Shown: positions 25,552-33,987, numbered from the stretch's first letter. The stretch is DNA of 40,821 bases from CAYUIS01 sp964444825 (GCA_964444825.1 CAYUIS010000034.1:1-40821); one strand, 5' to 3'. Notes: generated from the sequence alone by a model not told the origin. Translations and numbers: made by a program.

Positions 25552-26933
25552 TTTTCGACTCCTTTCGTCGGCCCTGGTTTCTCGTCCACCTCGATCCCGA
25601 ACTGTCTCCGCAGTTTTTCATACCCTTTCTGGCATACACCCTGCACGTAGAACTCGCACTTCCACTCGCCGGGGCCACAGAAACGCTCCAGGTCATCCGG
25701 GGTGACCCGTTCGGCCAGCAGTCGCTGCAGGTCCTCAAAGCCCGTCTCCTGCCCCGTGCGTAACCCCAGGTGTTCCAGCACCGCCGCGTCCTTGGTGATC
25801 TTGTTCTGCCACCCGGTGACGCAGCGTCCCTCCTCCTCCGACCAATAGCTGCATTGGTAGCAAAAGACGTCATAGCCGTAGATGGACTCTACCACCAGGT
25901 CCGGGGAGGGCTGCATTCGGGAGACCAGCTCCGTATATCCAGCGCGGAACAGCGGGTAGCCGAAGAGCTCCTCGAAAGCACCGGCGCACAGATGATGATG
26001 CCCCATCAGCCGAATCCGCTGGTTCAGGTCCTGCGGAAAGATCTGCTCCAGTTGCTCCGCCGGCCAGGGGGACCCGTGCGTACCGACGTCCAGGCCCTCC
26101 CTGAGGGACGCCTGCTCGGTCCCCGGCAGTGGCTCGCTCATCAACTGAAACAGCGGCTCCAGATCACCAAAGCGCACGAGGCGGAATGCCTCCCCCATAC
26201 GTCCCGGCCCCAGGTCAAACGCCTCCGCCACCGCGTTCGCCTGTTCTTGGAGAAAGAGCCCCAACAGTGGCCGCATATCCCCTTCCATGGAGGATTCCAA
26301 CCACGGCATACGGCGCCCCCACGTCTGAAGGTGCAGGCGATACTGGTTCATCGTGTTCTGCATCATCGTCCTGTGAGCGCACAGTGCCTCTATCTTGGTC
26401 TCCATGGTCTCAGAGACATCCTCGCCATGGTTCGCTCCTGGAAGATCGCGGCCAAAGTACCAGCGCTCGCACACGGCAAATGGCTCCAGGCCCTCGTCAA
26501 AATGCTCGGGATGGTGTAGATCAAAACGGGAGACCCAGAACGCCTCATCCACTGCACGCGCCACCTGGGTATGATCCATATTCTCCTCGTACAGTCCAAA
26601 AGGATCAAAGGTAAACACGGCGTAGGGCCGATACTTGCGAAATAGATAGACGATCCGCTCGCGCAGAGCGACCTCGGATACATCCGCCAGGCAGTCGGTC
26701 TCGTAACCGAGCTCGACGATCTCAGAGATGCCCATAATCCTGGCTGCCTCGCGTAGCTCCTCCGCGTTGCGACGTTTGGTCTCCTCCAATGTCAGTCCTA
26801 CCGAATCCTTGCAGTCATCCGTCACCCTGACCAGGATCACCTGCCACCCCTGGTCGGCGAACTTTGCCAGGGTAGCCCCGCAGAACGCCGCAGCATCGTC
26901 CGCGTGGGGACTGATGACCAAAGCTGTCTTCAT
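25548..26933 (-). CDS. PIG-L (LmbE) deacetylase fused to a C-terminal Cys-rich DUF1284-like domain
   Basis: 461 residues. Residues 1-190 are a PIG-L domain with SPHADDAAAFCGAT and DHTQVAR as zinc motifs. After a helical middle part (about 195-310), the C-terminus begins with RIRLMGHHHLCAGAFEELFGYP and contains CYQC, GRCVTG, CGPGEWKC and GVCQKG. The seven or so cysteines and the HHLC start resemble DUF1284 proteins, suspected to bind metal or Fe-S clusters (moderate certainty). The fusion is unusual. The pairing with an MFS gene and a dehydrogenase upstream suggests deacylation of a sugar followed by oxidation. It starts 58 bp after the dehydrogenase gene. Confidence 0.82.
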   Translation of the reverse strand: MKTALVISPHADDAAAFCGATLAKFADQGWQVILVRVTDDCKDSVGLTLEETKRRNAEELREAARIMGISEIVELGYETDCLADVSEVALRERIVYLFRKYRPYAVFTFDPFGLYEENMDHTQVARAVDEAFWVSRFDLHHPEHFDEGLEPFAVCERWYFGRDLPGANHGEDVSETMETKIEALCAHRTMMQNTMNQYRLHLQTWGRRMPWLESSMEGDMRPLLGLFLQEQANAVAEAFDLGPGRMGEAFRLVRFGDLEPLFQLMSEPLPGTEQASLREGLDVGTHGSPWPAEQLEQIFPQDLNQRIRLMGHHHLCAGAFEELFGYPLFRAGYTELVSRMQPSPDLVVESIYGYDVFCYQCSYWSEEEGRCVTGWQNKITKDAAVLEHLGLRTGQETGFEDLQRLLAERVTPDDLERFCGPGEWKCEFYVQGVCQKGYEKLRRQFGIEVDEKPGPTKGVEK

Positions 26934-26991
26934 TGACCAACCTCCTCGTTCAAATCAGGTACCGTGTCCCTGGAAAACACAGGCTCCTTCT

Positions 26992-28029
26992 CTAGAAAGA
27001 CAGACCGTGACAAACTTGCTCCACCAGTGCACGGTTCATCGGTCGGGCGTTGATGACGCTATAGGGCAGGCCCTCAGCCTCGACGTAGGCCAGCAGCGTA
27101 AGGAGAGCCGCCTCGACCTCGGCCAGCGAAAGGCCCAGATCCCGCGGCTGGAAACGGACCCGCGTCGCCTCCAGTATGCGCTTTATGCGCTCTGGCTGGT
27201 TCTCCTGCAACCGGGACATCAATAGAACGCCCAGACATACGAGTTCACCGTGGACAAAGCCTCGTCCCGTCCTATGCTCGACGTTGTAGGCAAAGAAATG
27301 CTCCGAGCCCTCCTCGGGCCGGCTGTGTCCCACCCGCAAGCACAGCGCATTCTCGCCCGCATAGGCCTCGACCAGCCACTGCAGTGCTTCCTCGGTCACG
27401 GCGTGGATACCCTCCGCGCGTTCCTCGATGCCATCCTCCAACGCTGCTACCCGGCGGGCCACATCCGCATCAAACCGAATCAGCCCTTGGCCGGCCGCCG
27501 CCCGCCAATCCCACAGTGCCGTGTGTATCGAGAGGATATCGCCGACGCCGGCACGGTTCAAATGTGGGGGGGCGCTCTCCATCAGCCAAAAATCTGCCAA
27601 CACCACCTGGGGGACAACAAAGCCGATGTAGCGCACCTTGCCCTCTTCTCGGACGGCGATCGTGTTGGTGACGCACGCATCGACAGATGCTATGGATGGC
27701 ACCAGCACCGGATCCACACCCCGTCGCCAGGCCACGTACTTTGCCATATCCAGCGCCATCCCACCGCCCAGGCCCACGACCGTATCGGCCGGAGGTAGTC
27801 CGGCCTCCACCCTCTCTACCTCCTCCCGGTCCATAGACTCGACAAAGCACACGTTTGTGGGGGACTCGCCGACCATAGGCTGCGCAACCCTCCACGGCTC
27901 TGGCATCGTCAGGAGCAGATAGCGACCCCAGTTTCGGCTGGCCTTTTCCAGTATCGCCCGCCCAAACAACAGTTGGGGAGCCATCGCCTGAGCGACCAGT
28001 TCCGGTGATACGTCGGGCAGCAGCGTCAT
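26992..28029 (-). CDS. sn-Glycerol-1-phosphate dehydrogenase-like metal-dependent dehydrogenase
   Basis: 345 residues of the Fe/Zn-dependent dehydrogenase/dehydroquinate synthase-like superfamily. The nucleotide site reads GLGGGMALDMAKYVAW and the conserved PSIASVDACVTN follows. The metal ligands are Asp in VGDILS, His in SEHFFAYNVEH and His in FVHGELV. The closest named group is G1P dehydrogenase/AraM. In a sugar island it may instead oxidise or reduce a sugar or polyol phosphate. It starts one base after the glycosidase-like gene, so the two are co-transcribed. Confidence 0.85.
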   Translation of the reverse strand: MTLLPDVSPELVAQAMAPQLLFGRAILEKASRNWGRYLLLTMPEPWRVAQPMVGESPTNVCFVESMDREEVERVEAGLPPADTVVGLGGGMALDMAKYVAWRRGVDPVLVPSIASVDACVTNTIAVREEGKVRYIGFVVPQVVLADFWLMESAPPHLNRAGVGDILSIHTALWDWRAAAGQGLIRFDADVARRVAALEDGIEERAEGIHAVTEEALQWLVEAYAGENALCLRVGHSRPEEGSEHFFAYNVEHRTGRGFVHGELVCLGVLLMSRLQENQPERIKRILEATRVRFQPRDLGLSLAEVEAALLTLLAYVEAEGLPYSVINARPMNRALVEQVCHGLSF

Positions 28030-28030
28030 A

Positions 28031-29278
28031 TCACCCCCGCTCTCTCACGGTATCGTGTGTCTGGCCGTCCAGATACACCGTGCGCACCAGCTCCAGCCGT
28101 TCAACCGGAATATGCCACAGATCCCACGACAGCACCAGTCCGTCAGCGCCAGCCGCACGAAACCCGTCCAGATCCGCCGCGATCTGCCGGGGGCTCAGGT
28201 TGGTTACCCCCTCGACCTCAACCAGCTCGATACCCGCCAATAGCGTGGTAACCCCAGCAGCGCGGCCCCTTCTGACCTCCGCGGCGAGGGCCTGCGGCGC
28301 CAATCCCTCCTGTCGCAGCGAGTCCCGGTTTCGCGGAAGGGACAGACCGGTCGCCACAGCAAGCCAACCCAACACGTCCGACTCACTGACCCACCCTTGT
28401 TCCACGAGCCAGTCAGCCAGCCGCAACAACTCAAAGGGCAGGCCGGCCGGACCCAAGGTATGCCCGTACGACATGACTTTGATCCATTCGCAGTGCGGAG
28501 CCAACGCTTTGAGATCCTGACCGACCAGAAACGTCACGGCGGGAGAGAAACAATCCAGCCCTACCGCCAGACCCTCAGCATGGATCAAGTCGGCGGCAGC
28601 CTGAACAAACCTGCTCACGCTGCGAGCGCGAAAGACCAGAAACGCTTCCAGGGCCGCCAGGTCGGCGTCGTACGCAGCCATCTGCGCGCCCGGCGAGCCA
28701 AGCAAAGCCTCCAAGAAACCCGAGACTCGCTCCGGCTTGCTCAGTAAGGCCTTGATGTGGCGCTGCGTGACCTCCAGGTCGATCCCTTCGTCCGCCGCGG
28801 CCTGATGGCAGTCGTCACAGAAACACGCCAACCAGCGCCCAGGATCGGCCACCGGGGAGGGGTAGCGAATCCTGTCCAGGAATATCCCGTGGTAGTTTTC
28901 CTGTTGTATCGTTTGGTACAGATGATCCAGGACAGCCTCCCGCACCGCAGGTCTGTTGGGACAGACAAACGTGAACTCTGGCATACGCCGGAATCCAGGC
29001 ACCGGATCCCCACCCAAACCGACCGTCTGCCATTCAGGCCGTGGCACGAACGTGGAATCACCCGTGAGCAGTGGATGCCAGCGAAAGAGCTGCGCGCCCC
29101 TCCGAACGGTCTCCTCACGGCAGGCAGCGACGAGGGCTTGGGGCACGTTCCACCCCAACAGAACGTCGGAAATCGGCAGTCGATCGAACGCAGCGCGCAA
29201 GCGGGCTCGGGCGTCCCCTGGGGAAATAGCGACGAGACCGGGGCCATCCTCCAAATACTGCACAGCGAGTCTGTTCAT
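28031..29278 (-). CDS. Putative TIM-barrel glycoside hydrolase-like protein
   Basis: About 415 residues. The motif NYHGIFLDRIRYPSP is the Asp-bearing strand typical of putative glycosyl-hydrolase (GHL-type) TIM barrels. It is followed by CFCDDCHQAA, and later by AVGLDCFSPA, EWIKVMSYG and DGLVLSWDLWHIP as barrel strands. There is no signal peptide, so it is intracellular. The substrate is unknown. The start is unsure: ATG 29278 gives MNRLAVQYLED, while GTG 29326 would overlap the end of lacI by 35 bp. It is the first structural gene after the regulator. Confidence 0.72.
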   Translation of the reverse strand: MNRLAVQYLEDGPGLVAISPGDARARLRAAFDRLPISDVLLGWNVPQALVAACREETVRRGAQLFRWHPLLTGDSTFVPRPEWQTVGLGGDPVPGFRRMPEFTFVCPNRPAVREAVLDHLYQTIQQENYHGIFLDRIRYPSPVADPGRWLACFCDDCHQAAADEGIDLEVTQRHIKALLSKPERVSGFLEALLGSPGAQMAAYDADLAALEAFLVFRARSVSRFVQAAADLIHAEGLAVGLDCFSPAVTFLVGQDLKALAPHCEWIKVMSYGHTLGPAGLPFELLRLADWLVEQGWVSESDVLGWLAVATGLSLPRNRDSLRQEGLAPQALAAEVRRGRAAGVTTLLAGIELVEVEGVTNLSPRQIAADLDGFRAAGADGLVLSWDLWHIPVERLELVRTVYLDGQTHDTVRERG

Positions 29279-29291
29279 CGGCATGCCAGCT

Positions 29292-30329
29292 TCAGACGGA
29301 TCGTTCCAATCCACCATCACAACCACACGAGCGACGGATCACCAACTCTGTGGGCAAAAGCACCAGCGGGTCAGCCTCACCGGTGCGCAGCAGGCTTACC
29401 AACTGGCGGACCGCCTCCCGCCCCGTCTGTTCGATGGGCGCTCGGACCGTGGTCAAGGGTGGCATCAGGTAATTGGCCAGGTGCACATCATCGAAGCCGA
29501 CCACCGCAAAATCCTCGGGTACCCGCTTGCCGGCCCTTTGAAGGGCAGCGATGACGCCGGTTGCCGCCTCGTCATCCCCCGCGAAAATGGCATCTATCTG
29601 CACTCCTTGCCGGAGCCACTGTTCCACCGCAAGCTGGGCTATGTCTTGGTCGAATCCCCCCGTTGCTACCAGCGCTGGATCGAAGGGAATGCCGTGGCTC
29701 TCCAGAGCTTCACGATAGCCCAACTCACGCCAATAGGAATCCTCGTGGTTCTCTGGCCCCCGGAGAAACGCGACACGCCGGTATGCGTGCACCTCGAGCA
29801 AATGGTCGACCAACTCCCGAGCGCCGGCTTTGTTTTCAATCGTGATATAGGGGATGTTCAATCCATCCGGAGGGGCCTGGTACAGCAATACCACCGGAAA
29901 GTCGATCTCGTACAAGTGTACAAGCTCTGCATCCTCCAGACTGGCAGCAAACACAAGCAACCCATCGGTGTTATGAGGCCCCATCGGTCGACGATATCCC
30001 GGCCCTGGACTCGGTCCATCCCCTGTACAATGGATCAGCAAACCCAGACCTGCCTCCCTGGCGCCGGCCTCTATGCCGCTGAGGATAGGGGTGAAAAAGG
30101 GCGCAGAGACATCGGTGGTGAGCAGGCCGATCATGTTCGTCTTTCGGCTCGCCAGGCCCCTGGCGGCCGCAGACGGGTGATAGTTCAGTTCCGCGATGGC
30201 GGCCTGCACCCGCGCCGTCGTCTCCTCGGAGACAGGGGCGGTCCGGTTCAAGACGCGGCTGACGGTAGCGGTGGAGACGCCGGCCAATTTCGCAACATCG
30301 GCAATAGTAGGGGCTTCAAGCTCAGACAT
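29292..30329 (-). CDS. LacI-family transcriptional regulator of the sugar island
   Basis: 345 residues. The N-terminal helix-turn-helix TIADVAKLAGVSTATVSRVLN and hinge helix ARGLASRKTNMIGLL are canonical. Residues 60-340 form the periplasmic-binding-protein-like effector domain (FAGDDEAATGVIAAL, VGFDDVHLANY). It should repress until a sugar or sugar phosphate binds. It is first in the leftward unit and its own promoter carries a perfect AAGCGCTT-type operator, indicating autoregulation. ATG 30329 is preferred over the GTG three bases upstream. The C-terminal SCGCDGG resembles the C-x-C tail seen in many family members. Confidence 0.94.
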   Translation of the reverse strand: MSELEAPTIADVAKLAGVSTATVSRVLNRTAPVSEETTARVQAAIAELNYHPSAAARGLASRKTNMIGLLTTDVSAPFFTPILSGIEAGAREAGLGLLIHCTGDGPSPGPGYRRPMGPHNTDGLLVFAASLEDAELVHLYEIDFPVVLLYQAPPDGLNIPYITIENKAGARELVDHLLEVHAYRRVAFLRGPENHEDSYWRELGYREALESHGIPFDPALVATGGFDQDIAQLAVEQWLRQGVQIDAIFAGDDEAATGVIAALQRAGKRVPEDFAVVGFDDVHLANYLMPPLTTVRAPIEQTGREAVRQLVSLLRTGEADPLVLLPTELVIRRSCGCDGGLERSV

Positions 30330-30359
30330 CACACTCCGAATCCAAACGGGGACTCTGGC

Positions 30360-30390
30360 AATGTAAGCGCTTTCAGAAAGCGCTTACATT
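30360..30390. promoter_or_regulatory. 31-bp LacI-family operator
   Basis: Arms AATGTAAGCGCTTTC and GAAAGCGCTTACATT are perfectly complementary around a single A. Each arm itself contains the palindrome AAGCGCTT, and TGTAAGCGCTTTCA (30362-30375) fits the general LacI/CcpA operator form. It covers the -10 edge and start site of the lacI promoter. Two overlapping dimer sites are possible. Confidence 0.87.
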
Positions 30391-30416
30391 ATACCCAATC
30401 GGACAGCGCTTGTCAA
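30388..30416 (-). promoter_or_regulatory. Consensus promoter of lacI and the sugar island
   Basis: On the minus strand, TTGACA (30416-30411), a 17-bp spacer and TATAAT (30393-30388): a fully consensus promoter. Initiation near 30381 falls inside the operator. The remaining intergenic DNA (30417-30658) holds a 12-bp inverted repeat pair (30433-30444 and 30566-30577) and no convincing gene. Confidence 0.87.
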
Positions 30417-30432
30417 GCAATTGATGATTGAG

Positions 30433-30577
30433 ATTCGGTCATAAATGGCTTATCGGCGCGAATCGTGGGACACAGCGCCCTCAAAACAACGCGAAAACCT
30501 GGTTCTAGTGGGGCAAACTGCCTACTTTTGCCAGGAAAACCACCCCTCCGATGGGACGTCAGGAATTATGACCGAAT
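30433..30577. repeat. Segment bounded by 12-bp inverted repeats
   Basis: ATTCGGTCATAA at 30433-30444 is exactly mirrored by TTATGACCGAAT at 30566-30577. The 145-bp segment has no convincing ORF. It could be a decayed miniature element or paired regulatory sites; chance cannot be excluded. Confidence 0.35.
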
Positions 30578-30658
30578 GTCAGATTGATGAGATTCTTGCG
30601 AGGAGATTCTGCAGAACCCAGCCAATCCGGCGGCCATGGACGGCCGCTCGATGTCTGG

Positions 30659-31516
30659 CTAGGCAGCAGCCTGTCCGAGGAAATCCAGGACCGCCAGACC
30701 GACCTCTCCTGGTCGCTCCATCGACGCCAGGTGGCCTGCATCAGGGATGAGCACGTAACGCGCCTGGGTGAGCAGGCGCTCCATACGCATCTGGCTCTCC
30801 CGAGTGAACGTGTTCGACCGCTCCCCGCGAATAACCAGCACCGGAGCCCGTAGCTTTGGCACGGCACGCCAAATGTCGACGGGCACGCTGGCAAAGATGT
30901 GCGCTTCCCACTCCGGCGAATAAGCCAACTCCACCCCACCCTCGGCCCGTTCCCGCGTCCCTGCCTCGACGTACGCCCACAGGCTGGCATCAGACCACCC
31001 GGCAAAGAACCGCTTGCCCCTGTAATGATCATAGCAGGCCTGGCGGCTGGACCAGGTTCTGCACCGTCGCAGGGCCTCCTGGACCAGCGGCAGCCTGCGA
31101 CGCAGGCCCAACCACCGCGATACACGCACCATCCACAGCCAAGCTGGCGGCAGGATAACTGGCTCGACCAACACCACGCTGCGAAACAGATCCGGGCGCG
31201 AGACAGCGGCCCATAGCGTCAAGTCCCCGCCCATGGAGTGTCCAACACCAATGATCCCTTTCAGTCCCACGTCATCCAGCCCATCGATCAAGTCGTCCGC
31301 CATCACGTGCCAATTCGGTGCGCTCTCTGGCCGGCTACCCGGCCACAGCGGGCGCGACGGCAGGCTGAAAACGTGATAGTGTTCAGTGAGGATATCCACC
31401 AATAGCTGGTATGCTCCAGGTGCGAAGCCGTTAGCGTGGGCCAGGTGCAGAAAAGGACCGTCGCCACCAAAGTCGACGACAGGAAACAAACGCCCAGTGA
31501 CTCGCCGATCAGCCAT
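30659..31516 (-). CDS. Alpha/beta hydrolase
   Basis: 285 residues. The nucleophile elbow is GVGHSMGGD (Ser near residue 95), the oxyanion region AHANGFAPGAY lies near residue 28, and the late acid and His are in VLVIRGERSNTF and IPDAGHLASMERP. Soluble and cytoplasmic; substrate unknown. Start ATG 31516 overlaps the preceding gene by 8 bp, so it is the last gene of the three-gene unit starting at 33822. Confidence 0.87.
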   Translation of the reverse strand: MADRRVTGRLFPVVDFGGDGPFLHLAHANGFAPGAYQLLVDILTEHYHVFSLPSRPLWPGSRPESAPNWHVMADDLIDGLDDVGLKGIIGVGHSMGGDLTLWAAVSRPDLFRSVVLVEPVILPPAWLWMVRVSRWLGLRRRLPLVQEALRRCRTWSSRQACYDHYRGKRFFAGWSDASLWAYVEAGTRERAEGGVELAYSPEWEAHIFASVPVDIWRAVPKLRAPVLVIRGERSNTFTRESQMRMERLLTQARYVLIPDAGHLASMERPGEVGLAVLDFLGQAAA

Positions 31517-32153
31517 GCTCACTGATGGTCAGTGCGGCCATTCCCGCTACGAACTTGCGTTTGCCGCCGTGAGACGGATGCCGGATGTAGGGAGCCAACA
31601 CGCCGATGCGTCCCAGCGCCCGCTCTGCCACGCGACCGATGGCGACGGGACGTGCCGATGGGAACAGACCCAGGAAACAACGCAGCACCTCGAGTCCATC
31701 ATCCAGGTCGCGGCCTGGGGCACGGTTGGAAAGCGGGTCCCCGTCACCGAAGGGATGCCAGGGGAAAGCATTCCACAGCACACAATCCATGCGCGCTCCC
31801 AGCGCCTCCCACACGATCACAGCCGAGCGCTCGACCCACAGGACCTCCCGAGCGCTGGTCCGCGCCAGGCGATCCTCGAGGCCGTATGTCCAGCTCAACC
31901 GCTCCGGACCGACCAACTGCGTTTCACAAGTGAAAGGAATGCCGGAAAAGCGACATCCAGCATACCCGGCCGCCTCACCGACCAACACATATCGCGCTGC
32001 GGCAAACACCTCCAGATAATGGCGCAGATTCGACCACCGCGCCGCTGCCCCGCCCGGACGGTCCAACTGTGGATCGGTATCTCGATATTGATTAAGCGCA
32101 CCGTCGCCGCGAAACGAAATCAGCAACTCGTGCAGACCATCGAGGACCATCAT
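31509..32153 (-). CDS. Uracil-DNA glycosylase superfamily protein
   Basis: 214 residues. LVGEAAGYAGCRFSGIPFT matches the motif-1 segment of bacterial UDG-superfamily proteins (G-E-A-P-G-x-x-G). VLWNAFPWHPF carries the second conserved strand and IRHPSHGGKRKF the C-terminal H-P-S loop. The enzyme would excise uracil or damaged bases from DNA. The catalytic Asp/Asn of classical family 1 is not obvious, so the exact specificity is open. It begins 7 bp after the KARI-aldolase fusion, an odd metabolic partner. Confidence 0.78.
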   Translation of the reverse strand: MMVLDGLHELLISFRGDGALNQYRDTDPQLDRPGGAAARWSNLRHYLEVFAAARYVLVGEAAGYAGCRFSGIPFTCETQLVGPERLSWTYGLEDRLARTSAREVLWVERSAVIVWEALGARMDCVLWNAFPWHPFGDGDPLSNRAPGRDLDDGLEVLRCFLGLFPSARPVAIGRVAERALGRIGVLAPYIRHPSHGGKRKFVAGMAALTISEHG

Positions 32154-32160
32154 GCATCCA

Positions 32161-33822
32161 TCACGCCATCATCTTGCCCATCTGTCGCAGCAGTGGGATC
32201 ACTTCTTCGGGAAGCGTCGGTGGCTCTTTGCCCAAGGCGTAGCATCCCAGAATCACACCCGCTGTCCATTCGATGACGCCCGAGATGTTTGCCGCTTTAC
32301 GCAGATCGCCGGCCGCCACCAAGAGCCCGTGGTTCATCAACAGCACGCCTGCTCCATCTGCCAATGCTTCCACTGTGGCCTGGGCCAAATCCTGCGTGCC
32401 AGGCAGAATATAAGGCACGCGGGGGACGTCACCCAGAAAGGCGGCCTCGGTCGAGATAAGTAGAAACGGCACATCGGCGAGCCCCAGGACCGTCGCCTGA
32501 GGTGCGTGGGTGTGGACAATGGCCCCGACGTCGGGACGAGCCTTGTAGATCGCACAGTGCATGGGCCATTCACTGGATGGCGACAGCGTGTCTGGATCCA
32601 ATGGGGCGCCGTGCAGATCAATGCGGACCAGTACGTCAGGGTTGAGGTCTCCCTTGAAAAGCCGGCTCGGAGTGATCAAAACCTCATCCCGATCTGGGAG
32701 CCGCACGCTGACGTTGCCTCCGGTAGCTGTGATCAGACCCGTTGCGTACAACTCATTCACCATCTCGACCAAATCCCTGCGCAGTTCGTCCTCCTGCGAG
32801 TTCACTGTCGGCGCCCGCACGTATGTCGCTGTGGGCGTAATCCTCCCTGCCAGCGCCTGTCTCAACTCCCGCTCCGTCTGATTCAGCCGGTGGGATCCGG
32901 CTTCCTCCCTCAGTCTCGCCAACGTCGGGCAACCAGCCGCCTGCTCGGCCGCCCACTCTTGGGCGAATCTGCCGCTGCGTATCTCCTCCAAGCCCTCGCG
33001 CATCCTGGCTCGCACTTCTGAAGAGACAAACCGCGCCGCTCGCGAAAGCGATCCGTACTGGCTGGTCCGAGAATGGAGCGCGCTCTGTTCAACCATCCCT
33101 AGCTCTGCTGTCTTTCCCAGCGCGTAGGACAGCTCCCCCGACATATACAGCTCCAACAGCACCGCATAGGGCGGATACCCCTCCTCGATCATCAGATCAA
33201 CGGCCGTCGCCAGCACTTGACTGAAGGCAGGGAAAAAACACTGCTCCGTGAACAAGTCCAGTTCCGCTTCCTCGGCGAACGTCACCTCGATCACCCCAGC
33301 ACGGGTGGAGCCGATACCCTTGGCCAAAGCCAATGCGATCTCCTTGGCCAGACCCGAATGGTCCTGGGCGACGCCAACAAAGCTGGGAAAACCGCGCCCC
33401 GCCAGGTATAGCTCCCGCACCCCGGCCCCGATCATGCGCGGTGCGACCAGCACCACATCCACGCAGGCGGGCGGCGTGATGAGATCAAAGGCGATGTTGT
33501 AGCCCGACGCGAACACCAAAACATTGCCTTCGACCAGGTGGGGAGCGATATCCCCTATGAAAACCGCGGGCACGACCTCATCTGGGATCAGCATCATCAC
33601 GATGTCAGCCTCGGCCGCGGCCTCTGCAATCGGCAGAAGGGAAAACCCATCTTTGCGAGCGCGCTCGCCGTACGCATCTTCCAGATTGCCGACAATAACC
33701 TCCAGGCCGCTGTCCCGCAGGTTCAGCGCCTGGGCGCGCCCTTGATTGCCATAGCCAATCACCGCGATTGGCCTGTCTTTCAGAACGCCCAAATCTGCGT
33801 CCTGGTCACGATATACTCGCAT
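32161..33822 (-). CDS. Fusion of a ketol-acid reductoisomerase-like domain and a class II aldolase
   Basis: 553 residues. Residues 1-325 align with KARI (IlvC): NAD(P) motif VIGYGNQGRAQALNL (about 21-35), RAGVIEVTFAEEAELDLFTEQ with metal ligands Asp189 and Glu193, and Glu224. The catalytic His of the F-A-H-G-F-N motif is Ser106 (FASGYNI). The second-site E-L-K-L-I-V-D segment has also diverged, so normal isomeroreduction of acetolactate is doubtful. Residues 345-553 are a class II aldolase/adducin domain with an intact site: Glu418, His437, His439 and His498 plus TGGNVSVRLP. It probably couples a retro-aldol or epimerase step to an NAD(P)-linked step (inference). Start ATG 33822 has GGAGGTGA five bases upstream; the promoter is at 33864-33892. 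Confidence 0.88.
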   Translation of the reverse strand: MRVYRDQDADLGVLKDRPIAVIGYGNQGRAQALNLRDSGLEVIVGNLEDAYGERARKDGFSLLPIAEAAAEADIVMMLIPDEVVPAVFIGDIAPHLVEGNVLVFASGYNIAFDLITPPACVDVVLVAPRMIGAGVRELYLAGRGFPSFVGVAQDHSGLAKEIALALAKGIGSTRAGVIEVTFAEEAELDLFTEQCFFPAFSQVLATAVDLMIEEGYPPYAVLLELYMSGELSYALGKTAELGMVEQSALHSRTSQYGSLSRAARFVSSEVRARMREGLEEIRSGRFAQEWAAEQAAGCPTLARLREEAGSHRLNQTERELRQALAGRITPTATYVRAPTVNSQEDELRRDLVEMVNELYATGLITATGGNVSVRLPDRDEVLITPSRLFKGDLNPDVLVRIDLHGAPLDPDTLSPSSEWPMHCAIYKARPDVGAIVHTHAPQATVLGLADVPFLLISTEAAFLGDVPRVPYILPGTQDLAQATVEALADGAGVLLMNHGLLVAAGDLRKAANISGVIEWTAGVILGCYALGKEPPTLPEEVIPLLRQMGKMMA

Positions 33823-33863
33823 GAACTCACCTCCGTCAAGTCACAGCATCCGCAAACGGCAGA

Positions 33864-33892
33864 AGTGTAGCACAAACCGGCCACCTGTGCAA
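33864..33892 (-). promoter_or_regulatory. Promoter of the KARI-aldolase/UDG/hydrolase unit
   Basis: On the minus strand, TTGCAC (33892-33887), a 17-bp spacer and TACACT (33869-33864), about 35 bases before the ATG after allowing for the start site. Confidence 0.65.
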
Positions 33893-33987
33893 TAGCCGCT
33901 TCCCCAGCAAGCCCCCTGATATTCGCCTATTCCCGTCATTCGTGATAGAATCCGCTGTGCGTGTTGCTGCGTCCCAACCGAGCCGAG

